Shown one piece after another: positions 12,124 to 25,500 of a stretch of 64,000 bases of DNA. Every line of letters starts with the position of its first letter. Positions within the stretch are counted from its first letter, which is position 1. Source of the DNA: Hydractinia symbiolongicarpus (Eukaryota > Cnidaria > Hydrozoa > Anthoathecata > Hydractiniidae). Where the stretch lies: assembly GCF_029227915.1 (NCBI RefSeq), contig NC_079878.1, positions 20,545,501 through 20,609,500 of the forward strand, read 5' to 3'. The position numbers were made by a program, and so were the translations under genes. The notes beneath the pieces were generated by a model that saw only the letters and a program-made list of their open reading frames with translations, was not told where the DNA came from and searched no databases.

Positions 12124-13594
12124 ATGCCCTCACGAAGGGTTAAACGTGCCTTTCTGGCAAATAGTTTTGTAATTTTTGCCATTCTGTCCAACTCGTGGCA
12201 CCCATCTGCGGCTAGTGGGTAAGAATTATTGCTGTTATATGTATTTATTTATTTATTTACTTATTTTGACTTTCCTTTTAAACTTCCCGCTTGCATCACA
12301 AGCTTCGCATTATGGTATTTTCCGTTTCTTGCTGTAGTACAAAAATAGAAATAATTCCAGCTTTTATTTGATTAACTGAGCAGGCAACCAGCTAGCAAAG
12401 CCATCGCAGAATGCTCTATAAGGAAAAAAAATTAAAAACTCATTTATCCAACCAAGTGAAGAGAACACAGTACTCCTAAAGACCTTTTTAAATGTTTACA
12501 TTTTCCGCGGTAAACCCTTCTGGCTCTAACAACTGCGTGGCAAAAAGATGTGGAAGCTTGCTGAAGAAAGACCATTACTTTCTAAGAAAACATTTTTGAG
12601 GCTTTAAACTATTATCGAGTGTAGATGGATAACTTCTAATTGACATATATTCATATAAAGTCGTAATGATACCTTCGTGCGAAGAAACGCCACGCGTTTG
12701 GTAAAGCCGAACTGCGGAAAATGTAAACCTTTAAAAAGGCCTATTAATCCCTGAATTCTAAGAATGATTTTATTAACTAGTCTAACAGTAATGCGTACAT
12801 GTCAACGCCCAGCCCGCGCATGAGCAATCCCATCCAGTGCCCGCTAAGCAGAATCGCTAAAGTTTAAAATGTTACATATGAAGCCACGAATAGAAAGTAA
12901 AATACAGTGTGTTAACTTTGTTTTCCTTTTTTTTTATTTTAGCGTTACCAACCTGTTCGAAAAAAATGTAGAATTAAAGCTAGAAGGTAAGATGCTTGCG
13001 ACTCTTCATAGAATAGATTAAGGTTTGATTTTATCTCTAAATTCGTGTGTTATTCTGAACAAGGGTTTCTCTTTCACACTTTCCTAAACTATAAATGCTC
13101 ATACACCAAAAAAGAAAAACAGGCCTATTCCCAAATATATACTTGCCAATAACTAGTGCTGGTAGAAAGGAGGGGTACAGGTCCTGGTTTTTAAAAAGAG
13201 AAAAAAAATGTCTTTTTATAAGTTTAAAGCCATGGCTGAAAATATCACAACAAAGCACAACATGGTGGTGTACACGTGCTTTATTTTTACATCACTGAAA
13301 CTGTTTAATTTTGTATAAAATTTTAGACGCAATTGTTGAACGCGAAAGTCTTCACGCCAAAAACGAATGTAAGTACTTCCTGGCAAACCATGAGTGTAGT
13401 AGAGAGATTACCTTTTATTTGCGAATATTTCTTTATTAATCCTCATTCAATTTCCATATTTTATATTTATATTTAGTAAACTATAGAATAATGTTGTAGA
13501 AATATTCCCTATTTCTTAATTTTGAAAACTTAATTTTGGAATTATGATTTATTGTGTTTAGTTGCAGATGAAGTAAGCAAGAGAGCAATACCAG
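12124..13594 (+). other. Mucin exons 1-4: signal peptide and linker
   Basis: Exons 12124-12218, 12943-12986, 13327-13368 and 13562-13594. Exon 1 starts MPSRRVKRAFLANSFVIFAI and runs to about residue 32 (AASG), a basic N-region followed by a hydrophobic core, as in a secretory signal peptide. Exons 2-4 are tiny (44, 42 and 33 nt) and encode a charged linker. An alternative acceptor 6 nt downstream in exon 4 (after TTGCAG) is also in frame. The exons are too short to stand out as ORFs; they are supported by phase continuity and consensus splice sites. Confidence 0.75.
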
Positions 13595-16500
13595 GTAAAA
13601 ATTATTATCTCTTGCTTAGAATTTAAGCTATACAGCCATATATTCTTGTTGCCTAATTGTGTCATAACTTAATTGTTATTATTTATTCCTTATAGCTGAA
13701 AAAAAAATTTTTCATTTTGTTTTTAAGCCTGTTCATCTGACAGTGATTGTAAAAATGGAGGAGTGTGCCAACAATCTACAAACTTGTGTGTTTGTGCAAA
13801 TGGGTATGGTGGACCAACATGTGAAGAAAGTAAGTCACATATTTGTCAGAAGATTGTTTTTTCTAAGTTTTGTTATATTGCTAATGGTTTTCATTATACA
13901 GGGAAAAGGCATTCTTCATGGGCAAACTCTTTAAGAAAAAGCTCATGTCCCACTATAAATATGCAACCAAGCAACATTTTATTGATTATTTATTTTAGCT
14001 GTGTGCAGCCCTCCTTGTGAAAACGGTGGCACGTGTATAAGTGGAACATGTTCATGTACGCCTTACTACACAGGTGCTACTTGTGACACAGGTACAAAAA
14101 TATATATATCTTTGAAATAAGAAATAATTATATTTTGCCATTCGTAAGATGAGTAAGGTTGTTATTTGGGACTTTTTTAGGAATTTGCAAATATCCATGC
14201 CACAACAATGGTACATGCACTAATCCTGTTGATAATGAATGCACTTGCCTTGATGGTTTTATGGGAAGGCTTTGTGATCGAGGTACATTAAAACCTGTAT
14301 TTTTATGAAATTTATGGGCATCATAAAGTAGTGCGGTGAAGTAAAAGAAACCTTAATAGCTAATTGTTTAATGCAAGGTAACATAAGCACTTAAAGTGAA
14401 ATATATAAATCTTTACTTTAGTTTATTGTGATGCTGTATGTGAAAATGGTGGAGTCTGTAGTGCTCATCAAACATGTAAATGTCCTACTGCATATCCAGT
14501 TGTAATGAACGAACAGTGTAAACGTGGTATGTCATTTGTTTTTAGGGTGCATTTCTAATTCAATATCATTTTTGCTTTTGGAACAACTGAAGTTTCTAGA
14601 ACCAAAAATTACCTTGAAACATTATTCGTATATAGTTGTATATGGTTAATATAAATATATATATTTATATATTTAAGAAATAATATAATATAAGAAAAAT
14701 TGTTTATATTTTAGTTGTTATTTTGTAACGCACAACAATGTTGAAATTAATCTTGTTGTTCCCTTCTTCAGGATTGTGTACTCCTGAATGTGGAATGGGA
14801 GGAAAATGTGACTATAAAGATGGAGGTTTTAAATGTGTTTGTGAAGAAGGATATTCTGGTCCAACTTGTGATGAAGGTATTTAAGTTTTAGTTAATCTCT
14901 TAAAATAATATGAAATGTTTGTAATGCCCAAAGTGGAAATTCTATATTATAATATTATAATACCATACCCCTATATGTCTGTCTGTTATACAAAATAAAG
15001 TAGCAGGACGCTCGCAGTGCAGTATAAAAAGGACAAGTAAATCTTTGAATTTTTTCAGGGGAACTGACTAATATTTTTAAATTTTTCTTTAATGACTTTG
15101 TTAAAGAGCTGTTCTGTCATTTACAAAATTTTAGAGTTGAAAAAGATTGATAAAGCCATGCAATACACTTTTAAGTTTGAGGCCAAATATCTTTGAAATA
15201 ATTTTCCCTAAGTGGATTTTTCCATGGGCTTACAACTAGTGTTATATTAAGTTAAAAGGTTAGGCTTTGTTTGAGATATTTTGATTCTGTTTTATTTTAG
15301 AAACCATAAACGAACTTCCAATTGCAACTGGTATTTGCAAATCTTACATCGACGAAGTTGTCACTGATCCTAGCATGTACTTCAACTCGCTTGCTACGGC
15401 CAAAGAAAAGTCATACTGTCTTAGTTTTATCACAAGTATGCAAGCTGCATGTTCCATGGAAACACCAAACTATAACTTTCAAAAGAAAAATTGTCTCCAC
15501 CATTGTAGTAAGTTTGTTAAATGATTTTGGGATTGCCATTTATTTATGTATGCCTATATCGTTTTTTTGTGTAGTTAACAATAAAAATTTAATAGAGTCA
15601 CCTCTATAATGTTTTTATCTTTAGAATCTGACCAAACATCAAACCTATGTGACAAAATTTACTCTGGTAACTGTCCAGGTGGTAGCCAGCGTATTGTTTA
15701 CGACAAAGCTTCAAAGGAATGCAAATCATTTAAGTTTAATGGTTGTTTTGGAAATAAAAATGCTTATGAAACAATGTCTGATTGTGAAGCACGACACAGT
15801 AAGTGTGGAATTGGACATTAATTTTTTTTTTAATTTTTTGTTAGCATTTTTATAAGAAATATCATTTAACATAAATTTAATATTTTTAGGTTCCATTTCT
15901 GGTTTAATGAAAACAACTGCTCTTTTGCTTCCACGTAAGAACTTTTTACTTCTAAACTTCACTGTGTACACTATCATTTCACTGATTGTGTAGTTTTTGG
16001 GATATGCTAGTATACCATTATATCAATCTCTGTTTAAAACACAAGAACTATGCATAATAAGCCAGGTTCTAATTTTTTTTTCTTAGTAAACAACACTTGC
16101 TTTGTGAGATCCAAAATTCATTACACTACATTTGATGGCATGAATTACAATTTCTTAAGTGGATGTTCATACTACTTGGTTCATGACGGTGACCCAACAA
16201 GCACTCTTAATGTCATTGTTCACAACGATCCTCACGTTAATAGTAATAATACTGTTAAGAGAACACTTGAAATTAACGCTGATGATAAAAAAATTGAATT
16301 GAAGCAAAAAGATGGTGATTTATTTGTTGTTTTTGTTGATGGAAAGTTCACAAGTTTACCATACAATGGGGTGCCAAAGATTAAACAGGTATGTTTAATC
16401 AGTTCAATAACTTGTTTGAGATCATATCTCTCACACAATAATTGTTCTTTTACCAGACAATAAGTGTTTTATTTGTTTTATTATTTTAGGCTGGCAGATA

Positions 16501-19500
16501 TGTGTTAGTTATCACCTCTGAACAAGTTATTATCAAGTTTGATGGTGTAGAGGATGTTGCAATAACTGTTCCAGATAAATACAAAACAGTAGAAGGTGGT
16601 AATCATAGGTTATCAGGTCTCTGTGGAAATCTAGATGGTAACCCAAACAATGACTTGGTTGATTTCACTGGAGCACAAAGAAAGGACATTTATGAGTTTA
16701 GTAAAGTGTACTTAAAAGGAGATGAATGTGTTGAAAACTTAAGCATCACTTCGTTATTTTATAACCCATACAACAATACTGAACTTGTGTTCGCCAATGC
16801 AGAAAGCTCATGTGATATCATAAATTCAGAAGCATTCAAACCATGTCATGGCGTTGTTGACCCTGATCAATACAAGCTTGTTTGTATGCAGGATGTTGTA
16901 AACTGTAACCACAATGTAAGATCTGACTGTATGTGTTCCGCCATTTCACTATATGCCAGAGTTTGTCAAAAGAAAGGTGTCAATCTTCACTGGAGAACAG
17001 ATGCCTTGTGTCGTAAGTAAATGTTTTAACTTAATGAATCACATAAGATAATTTTGTAGTTAAAATAAAAATGATGTGATATATCTATATTTCTTTTTTT
17101 GTAGCAATAACATGTAAAGGTGACTTGAGGTATTATGATTGTGGGTCAGCATGTCCAAAAACGTGTGACAATTTGATGACAAGCTCCAGATGTGTTTCTG
17201 ATTGTGTTGATGGTTGTCATTGTCCACCAGATTTGTATTATGACAAAGGAACTGATAGATGTCTTCCACAAAGCCAATGTTCGTGTTATCGTGACGGTGT
17301 AAGATATCCTCACAATACAGTGCGAGTGGGCCATTGCGAAGATTGGTATATAATTCATTTTTAAATTCCTTATTACTTTTCTTTTTAATATAATAACTCT
17401 GTATTTATGTTTGCACTTATTTTTTTAATCATAGTACATGTAAAGGTGGTATGTGGGAATGTGCTAAAAAGCCATGTTCTGCAACTTGTGATGTATCTGG
17501 TGATCCGCATATAAAAACCTTTGATGGTAAAAGATATGACATGTATGGAAAGTGCAGTTATGTGCTAGTCGATCACTGTCATTATGGTGCAGCACACAAG
17601 GAGTTTGAAGTCGTTGTCAAGAATTCCGAATGCAGCAACTCTTTGTACACATCATGTGTACGTAATATGATGGTCAACTTGCCAACTTTGAACGCTCGCA
17701 TTGAGTTGGGATCTGTAAAAACAGGAAATACAAGATTCCCAACTTTAAGAGTGAACGGTGAAGAGAAGAGATATGTTGACAATGAAAATTACCAAATTGA
17801 CTTTGTTGGCGATTCCAATGTTATTTTTATGTACAAAAAGAAACAATTCAAGATCCACTGGACAGGACATAATGTTTACGTAACAGTTGGCTATCAATTT
17901 GAGAACCAAACATGTGGTCTTTGCGGTACATACAATTTTAACTCTGCAGATGATTTCCACACAAGATCAGACTCGACAGAAACCAGTGTTTCGGCATTTA
18001 CACAATCTTGGATATACAAAGACAAAGATGTCTCTCAAGACTTATCTAGCTGTCACTCAACAACATGGGAGACTTCAGAACAACCATGCCAAATCTACAG
18101 CGCAAAAGCCGGTACTGCTGAGACAAATTGTTTACTAATAAAAGACCCATTAGGTCCCTTTGCAGCGTGCCACTCAACTGTACCTCCAGCAGAGCATTTC
18201 TCAATGTGCAAACAAGATGCTTGCAAATGTGGAAAGTGTTATTGTGAAGTGGTTGCAGCATATGCTAAATTATGTATGGATAATGGTATCATCATTGATG
18301 GTTGGAGAGAGAAAACTGAAGACTGTCGTAAGTGTTGGAACTTTTTAACCTTGTTCTGCCTATGATGAGACGTGCTTAGGAAAACACTTTATTAGTCTGG
18401 ATTTGTCTTATGCAACTTTTGTACTTTTTCTAGCTCTAACCTGTAAGTCACCTAAAACATGGCGTCAATGTAACACGAACGATGATGGTAGAACATTGAA
18501 ATGCCCAACAACTTGTCATGACGTGTCAACGAATGATACACAATCGTGTGCCAGGTATAGTTGACAGTTTAAAAACCCTCTATCCATTAGTTTTTTAAGC
18601 TTCAATGCTTGCGCTTTACTGGAAACCCTAAATGCGCTAGAATCATAAGAACTGATATCATAAGCTTAAAATATAGTTAATGTCATATGTTTGTTAGAAA
18701 TTTCTGTTTATTTTTTTAATATAGACGAGGCTGCGTCGAAGGGTGCTTCTGTCCTGAGGGATACTATGAGAATAACGAACATGAATGCGTCGCTCAGGAT
18801 CAATGTCCATGTTACCATAATGGTTTTGTTTATCAACCTGGTTCAGTGAGACAGGATGAATGCAATAACTGGTAAGTTTAAAAGAGGGGTGATGTACAGC
18901 TAATTTCTCACAAATTTTAATGTGTTCTTTTCCAACATACATGTTAATGCTTTAGTTTGTTTCATATGTATCAAATTTATTTTTAGCACGTGTACTGGAG
19001 GAAAATTTCAATGCACCAACGTCGACTGCAACTGTAAGAGTAACTTTTTTCATCACTTTTCTTCCTCGTCTGTAATGTATACAAAAAAGACCTAACTAAG
19101 TCATACCAATTTGATTCCTTATCTAGCCCATTGTGAAAAACAAGGTCGCGTGTATTCTTCGTGTGGACGAACTTGTGCCAACGCTATGTTAAACAAGGAA
19201 GACATGACATGCGAGTCAGGATGTTTTTGTCCAGAGGGTCTAGTTTTACACGAAAACAATACTTGTGTTGAACCAACCAGTGAATGCCAATGTAAAGAAG
19301 CTGACAAGTTTTTCGACAAAGGCGAAGCATCGCCATCAGATTGTTCAAAGTAAGTTTTATGATTATATGTACAATAGTGCATCATATGATTCTTGTAATT
19401 TCCAGTAATGCTGAAATGTTTATGCCTTGCTTGTATAATTACTTTATTGGCGATACTAAACAATCTCATATCATTATTAACACCTTAAAATAATATGTAA

Positions 19501-22500
19501 ATGCAAGGATTCTTTGATTACTTTTTTCATATTATAGAATATGTAACGGAGACCGAACCTGGAAAAACGTTCCTGGAGTCGATCCTAAGCCACAATATGA
19601 TTGTGCTGCTTTTGGTCAATTGCATTATCGTACTTTTGATGGATTGACATACAAAGTCGATGGACAACAGTGTCAGTACATTTTAATGTCTGATTGTCGA
19701 AGCAACGGACCATTCTGTGATCTTGAAGCTGCCAATATTAACGTTCGAGTTCGCAATACGCGATGTATTAACAGTTTCGAAGCATACATGTGCAAAGAGG
19801 TTACTATTGAGTTAAAACTTCCTGGTGGAAAAGCTGAAATTGTCATGCTGCAGCAAACAGTTACTGTCAAGTTTGGTGTGCAAACACTGACATTCAACAA
19901 AGGTACCTATCCACAACCAAGAACCGCTGTTTTAGATGGGTTAGAAATATTCAAGGTAAATTAAGCTTGTATTTTTTACATTTTGACTTTTTTTGTTTTG
20001 ATGCCACACGATGATGACGTCAGTTTTAAAGGTGTTAAGTTTTTTTAGCTTTTCTGTGACTGAAATGAAACTTAGTGTTTACTTAGCTTTTGTTCTTTTA
20101 ATCTACAGTCCGGTCTTTATTTGATCATCCGTGCTTACAACTTGGATTACACAATCAAATACGATCAACAAAATCGTGTTTATGTCATTCCTGGAAAAAT
20201 CCATCATGGTACAGGAAAGTTTGCTGGTCTCTGTGGTAATTTCAATGGACGAGATGATGATGACTTCACAAAATTGGACAATTCGTTAGCTAAGAATGCG
20301 CTGAAGTTTGCCGAGACATGGAGTGATCAGTCCACCGCATGTCCAGAACTAACAGAAGCAGTCGACACATGTGCTGCAAATTCAGACCGATTAGCTTGGG
20401 CACAAAAAGGTATGCGAGACAATGTGTTTCCAAATCATACAATTTGGAATACCAAATAAAAATTAATAATTAATCATTTTCTATAAAAGAAAAGTTTGAC
20501 CTACGAGGGAGTTAAACCAAAAACTTGGTAGCGTCGTTATCTTAGTTAAAAAACAACTTGATAGAGTCTTCACAGAAAGTAGTAGTGCACCATTTTCTCA
20601 TACGTATATACTCTATACGAATATTGAATTGATGTAAAATGTCTTTTCTCGGGTTTCATTGGAAGTATCCCCCCCCCCCCCCCCCAAAAAAAAAAAAAAA
20701 AAAAAAAAAACAAACAAACAAATTAATTGTCCCTCTGCCTGTTTAATTATGCTGCTTAAACAACGGCAACTTAGGGTGATTTTTAAACCAGTTTGTATTT
20801 TCAAGTTTGTATTTTCAGATCTTTTAATCTTAATTGTGCTAAGAATATGCTAAGAATGATTTTTCGCCAAACAGTAAGGATATTTGTTGTGAAACGAAAA
20901 AGAAGCGCGTAACAGACTTATGAAAAAGCCAAATCTTAAAATCAAATGTTACCCTCAGGTTTTTTTCCATCCTACAAATGTTGAATGTAGGATGCAAAAA
21001 AACCCTGAGGATAACAACGCCATCTATTGGTAGTATTTCTAAATCTTTATTCATTTTAGGATGCAACGTTATCAAAACTGGAAATTTCACTGCCTGTCAC
21101 AACACTGTGCCTCCAGATTCATTTGTCGAGTCCTGTCAACAAGAAACTTGCTTATGTAAATATGGTGGTGACTGTGCATGCTTTTGTTCAGCTATTGCTG
21201 CATACGTGCAAGAATGTAATCGACATGGTGTCCCAATATACTGGAGAAGAGAAGGACTTTGCCGTATGTTATTATTATTTTTGGCAATTAATATATTCTT
21301 GAAAGGCGATAGTATGATGTTATGATGCGATATTAAAAGAAAAACATTTAATGATTTTTTTTGGTATTAAAATCTAAATATTAGTGCTACCATGTAACTA
21401 GCTTCAACACCTCTCAATTTTACAGGTTTGGACTGTTGCGATCCTTGTGGTCATTCATACGGTTACTACACAGATAATCATCTTCCTGAGACTTGTTACC
21501 AAAAAAACGAAACCTGTGACCAAAATAAGAGATGTTGCCGTGGCCCTGTAGTAGAAGGTTGTGGTTGTCCTGAAGGAACATACGATGACGGACACCATTG
21601 TCAAAATATTACCACATCATCAACCATACCTTGTTCTTCATCTGTTGTACCATCCACTTCTGTGTCTGTGAGTTCAACAGTACCTGTATCATCCACGCCA
21701 ATTTCCTCATCACAGACAGTGTCTCAATTATCTTCTACCATTACAGTTTCCAGTTCTTCAGTAAGTAAACAAGAGCTCTTGAAACAATTTTGTTAAATTA
21801 GATTACACTAGAAGAAAACCACATATGAATTGCAGGCCCCCTTTTTGGTGAAACTCCCTTTATACCACCATTTACCACCATGTTAGCGCATAATTTTTAC
21901 AAAGTTATTTTTCAATTTTTGCGTTTAATTTTTTAGCTATCGTCTACGTCAACACCAGCGTTATCAACGCAAACAGTAATTGTGGAAACATCAACACCGC
22001 TGTCTTCTTTTGAATCTGTCCTTGTAACAACTTCTGTGGCATCTTCCAGCTCTATAACACCAAGTCCTTCCAGCTCTATTTCTTCGACGGAAATTACTAC
22101 TGCAATACTACCAACGTCAAGCAGCTCGTTTGTGCAACCTAGTAGCAGCGCTTTCGTATCAGAATCATCAAGCTCTGCCACTGCACCAATTACCACAACA
22201 GTTGCTTCACCAACGCCCAGCAGTTCTAATGTTGTTCCATCATCAAGTTCTGTTGCACCAAGTTCGTCTAGCGCTGCTACGCCATCTGCAAGTACTTCTG
22301 TCGTTCCACCAACCTCAAGCAGCTCGTTTGTGCAACCAAGCACCAGCTCCTTCGTACCAGAATCATCAAGCTCTGCCACTGCACCAATTACCACAACAGT
22401 TGCTTCACCAACACCAAGCAGTTCCAATGTTGTTCCATCATCAAGTTCTGTTGCACCAAGTTCGTCTAGCGCTGCTACGCCATCTGCAAGTACTTCTGTC

Positions 22501-25500
22501 GTTCCACCAACCTCAAGCAGCTCGTTTGTGCAACCAAGCACCAGCTCCTTCGTACCAGAATCATCAAGCTCTGCCACTGCACCAATTACCACAACAGTTG
22601 CTTCACCAACACCAAGCAGTTCCAATGTTGTTCCATCATCAAGTTCTGTTGCACCAAGTTCGTCTAGCGCTGCTACGCCATCTGCAAGTACTTCTGTCGT
22701 TCCACCAACCTCAAGCAGCTCGTTTGTGCAACCAAGCACCAGCTCCTTCGTACCGGAGTCATCAAGCTCTGCCACTGCACCAATTACCACAACAGTTGCT
22801 TCACCAACACCAAGCAGTTCTAATGTTGTTCCATCATCAAGTTCTGTTGCACCAAGTTCGTCTAGCGCTGCTACGCCATCTGCAAGTACTTCTGTTGTTC
22901 CACCAACCTCAAGCAGCTCGTTTGTGCAACCAAGCACCAGCTCCTTCGTACCGGAATCATCAAGCTCTGCCACTGCACCAATTACCACAACAGTTGCTTC
23001 ACCAACGCCCAGCAGTTCTAATGTTGTTCCATCATCAAGTTCTGTTGCACCAAGTTCGTCTAGCGCTGCTACGCCATCTGCAAGTACTTCTGTTGTTCCA
23101 CCAACCTCAAGCAGCTCGTTTGTGCAACCAAGCACCAGCTCCTTCGTACCGGAATCATCAAGCTCTGCCACTGCACCAATTACCACAACAGTTGCTTCAC
23201 CAACACCAAGCAGTTCTAATGTTGTTCAATCATCAAGTTCTGTTGCACCAAGTTCGTCTAGCGCTGCTACGCCATCTGCAAGTACTACTGTAGTCCCACC
23301 AACGTCAAGTAGTTCGTTTGTTCAACTTAGCAGCAGCTCTGCCACTTCAGTATCTTCAAGTTCTGTGACGGCACCAGTTACGACTACGGTTTTACAGTCA
23401 AGTTCTAGTAATGTATGTAAATTGAAATTTTATTATTACAAACATCATGCTCACCTGCTTTGATGTACAATGATTTTTCTAACAATTGTTTTCATACTAG
23501 GTGGTTTCAACTATTGCAAGGTCTTCTTTGTCTCAAGTTTCAAACACAATTCCAACATCATTGTTAAGTGAAACATCATCGTTACCGGTATTCACTCAAT
23601 CAACATCGACTGCAGGATCGTTCTCTTTTCCTTTACCAGTAAGTTTCCATTACACCTTTTACCACAAGTTTTGTGTTTGCTCAAAAACTTTGAAGTTTCA
23701 ATTTGTGGCCATTTTGATCAAAACGTGTATTTGTTAACAAACCTTGCGTTCTGCAACCATTTGTAGAAAGCGTATAATTACGAAAATGAACTCGATAATC
23801 GCGTTTTAGGCTAAACCAATCTTGTTTGTGAATCTTTCAAGTATTCCCCTTCCCTATGAAATTGTTTGTGACTAAAAAAGCTGTTAGATTTTTGCATTGA
23901 GTTTTTATTTTAAAATATCAGTAATTGATGCTAAAAAGGTGTGATGCGCTCCAAATTTTTGAGAAGTACTTAGAAATTTGATGTTCCTATGGGTTACTGC
24001 CGTAAAAACATTTCATAATACATTTTGATTACTACTAAGTTGGGTTGATTAAAGAAAGGTTAAGGTGTGCATTATTATCTGCTGGATGAAGCATAAATGA
24101 GAAATATTTTTACATATTTTATAAAATTCACACTGTAAAGATTCACCTGACGATTTTTTAAACTTTCATTGAGTACGTATTTTTATAACCAACTCCATTT
24201 TTCATTTCAGCGTTCGATGCCTGGGATAAAAATTTGGTTTCATCTTTAAAGTTGCTAAGCGTAATATTGAAATTTTTCAAGATTTCAGCTTGATATTTAC
24301 TAGTTTTGTGTGCTTTAGTTTTTTTATTTATTATAAACCTTTTTTTATGAGGGACTGTTTTTTAGGTTGCTTGTCAGATTATCTAGTTTAAAGTCTTGAT
24401 TGCCTAACGTTCTAAATTCTTAGACCGGAATGTCGCTAACAAGTTGCCTAGGTTTCGGCCCAAACCTCAGCCTCTGCTCTTTAGCAACTCGATGCTTATA
24501 AAAAAGGTGTTACTTTAGGCTGACTATTAGACTTATGGTGTGAGCATTCCAAAACGGTCATGAGTTTTTTCCTCGTGGCTCTAAAAATAAAAAATCCAAC
24601 TAGAACTCTCTATTTCAGAGGATGATAAAAATATATGAACATACTGCCAGTTTATTATTATCATAACTGAACACACACTTGGTGTTTCAAAAGTTTTACA
24701 AGGCTTATTTACCGAAAACATAACAGTAAACTGCGGATTATACCAAATTAGAAAATAACCTAACAAACATATGATGGCATAATATTGCTTCAAATAATAT
24801 GAGGAATAATCCTTTTAATGTAAATTTCGGTATTTCACTCTAACAAACTCCATGAAATCTATGCACGACAATTGAAAATACTCAGAAAAAGATTTACGTT
24901 AAATACATAGCCATCAACCATGCTTTCGCTATTTTCGTAACTACCTTATTCATTTTCTTGACAACACATAATCTGTTTTGTTTTTTAACTCCATTCCTTC
25001 TAATCATTTAGCCTTCATTATCATCGACAATAACATCTGCATCAACATACTCTATTATTGTTGAGACGTCAACTCCAACATCTTCTTTTGAATCAGTTCT
25101 TGTCACATCTGCCAGTTCAAACATTGTTCCATCAACAAGTTCTGTTGCTCCAAGTTCGTCTTCCACACAATCGGCAAGTACTACCGTTGTTTCACCAACC
25201 TCCAGCAGCTCGTTTGTTCAACCTAGCTCTAGCTCGCATATACTACAATCGTCAAGCTCTGTGACCGCACCAGTTACTACAACTGTTGCTTCACCAACAC
25301 CAAGCAGTTCTAATGTTGTTCCATCAACAAGTTCTGTTGCTCCAAGTTCATCTAGCGCTTCTACTCCATCGGCAAGTACTACTGTGGTGCCACCAACGTC
25401 AAGCAGTTCGTTTGTTCAACCTAGCAGCAGCTCTGCCACGTCAGTGTCTTCAAGTTCTGTGACTGCACCAGTTACGACTACTGAGGTTTTACCAACAACT

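Larger units (their letters stand above)
19127..21640 (+). other. Mucin D'-D3 assembly: TIL'-E', VWD3-C8-TIL
   Basis: Exons 19127-19349, 19538-19955, 20109-20409, 21060-21263 and the first part of 21426-21760. TIL' (HCEKQGRVYSSCGRTCANA to ECQC) and a short E' precede VWD3 without an intervening VWD, which is the D' arrangement of VWF and mucins. VWD3 has LHYRTFDGLTYKVDG and AGLCGNFNGRDDDDF. C8 is CNVIKTGNFTACHNTVPP to EGLC. The last TIL is DCCDPCGHSYGYYTD to GCGCPEGTYDDGHHC. The protein then turns into Ser/Thr/Pro sequence. Confidence 0.88.

Noticed and set aside
20613-20853. ORFs over the C17-A25 tract
   Set aside because: Homopolymer artefact inside mucin intron 22.
21933-23186. 417-residue minus-strand ORF (GAVAELDDSGTK repeats), and similar ones throughout 25.8-49.2 kb
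   Set aside because: Antisense shadows of the Ser/Thr/Pro repeat. The plus strand has the splice sites and continuity with the mucin.
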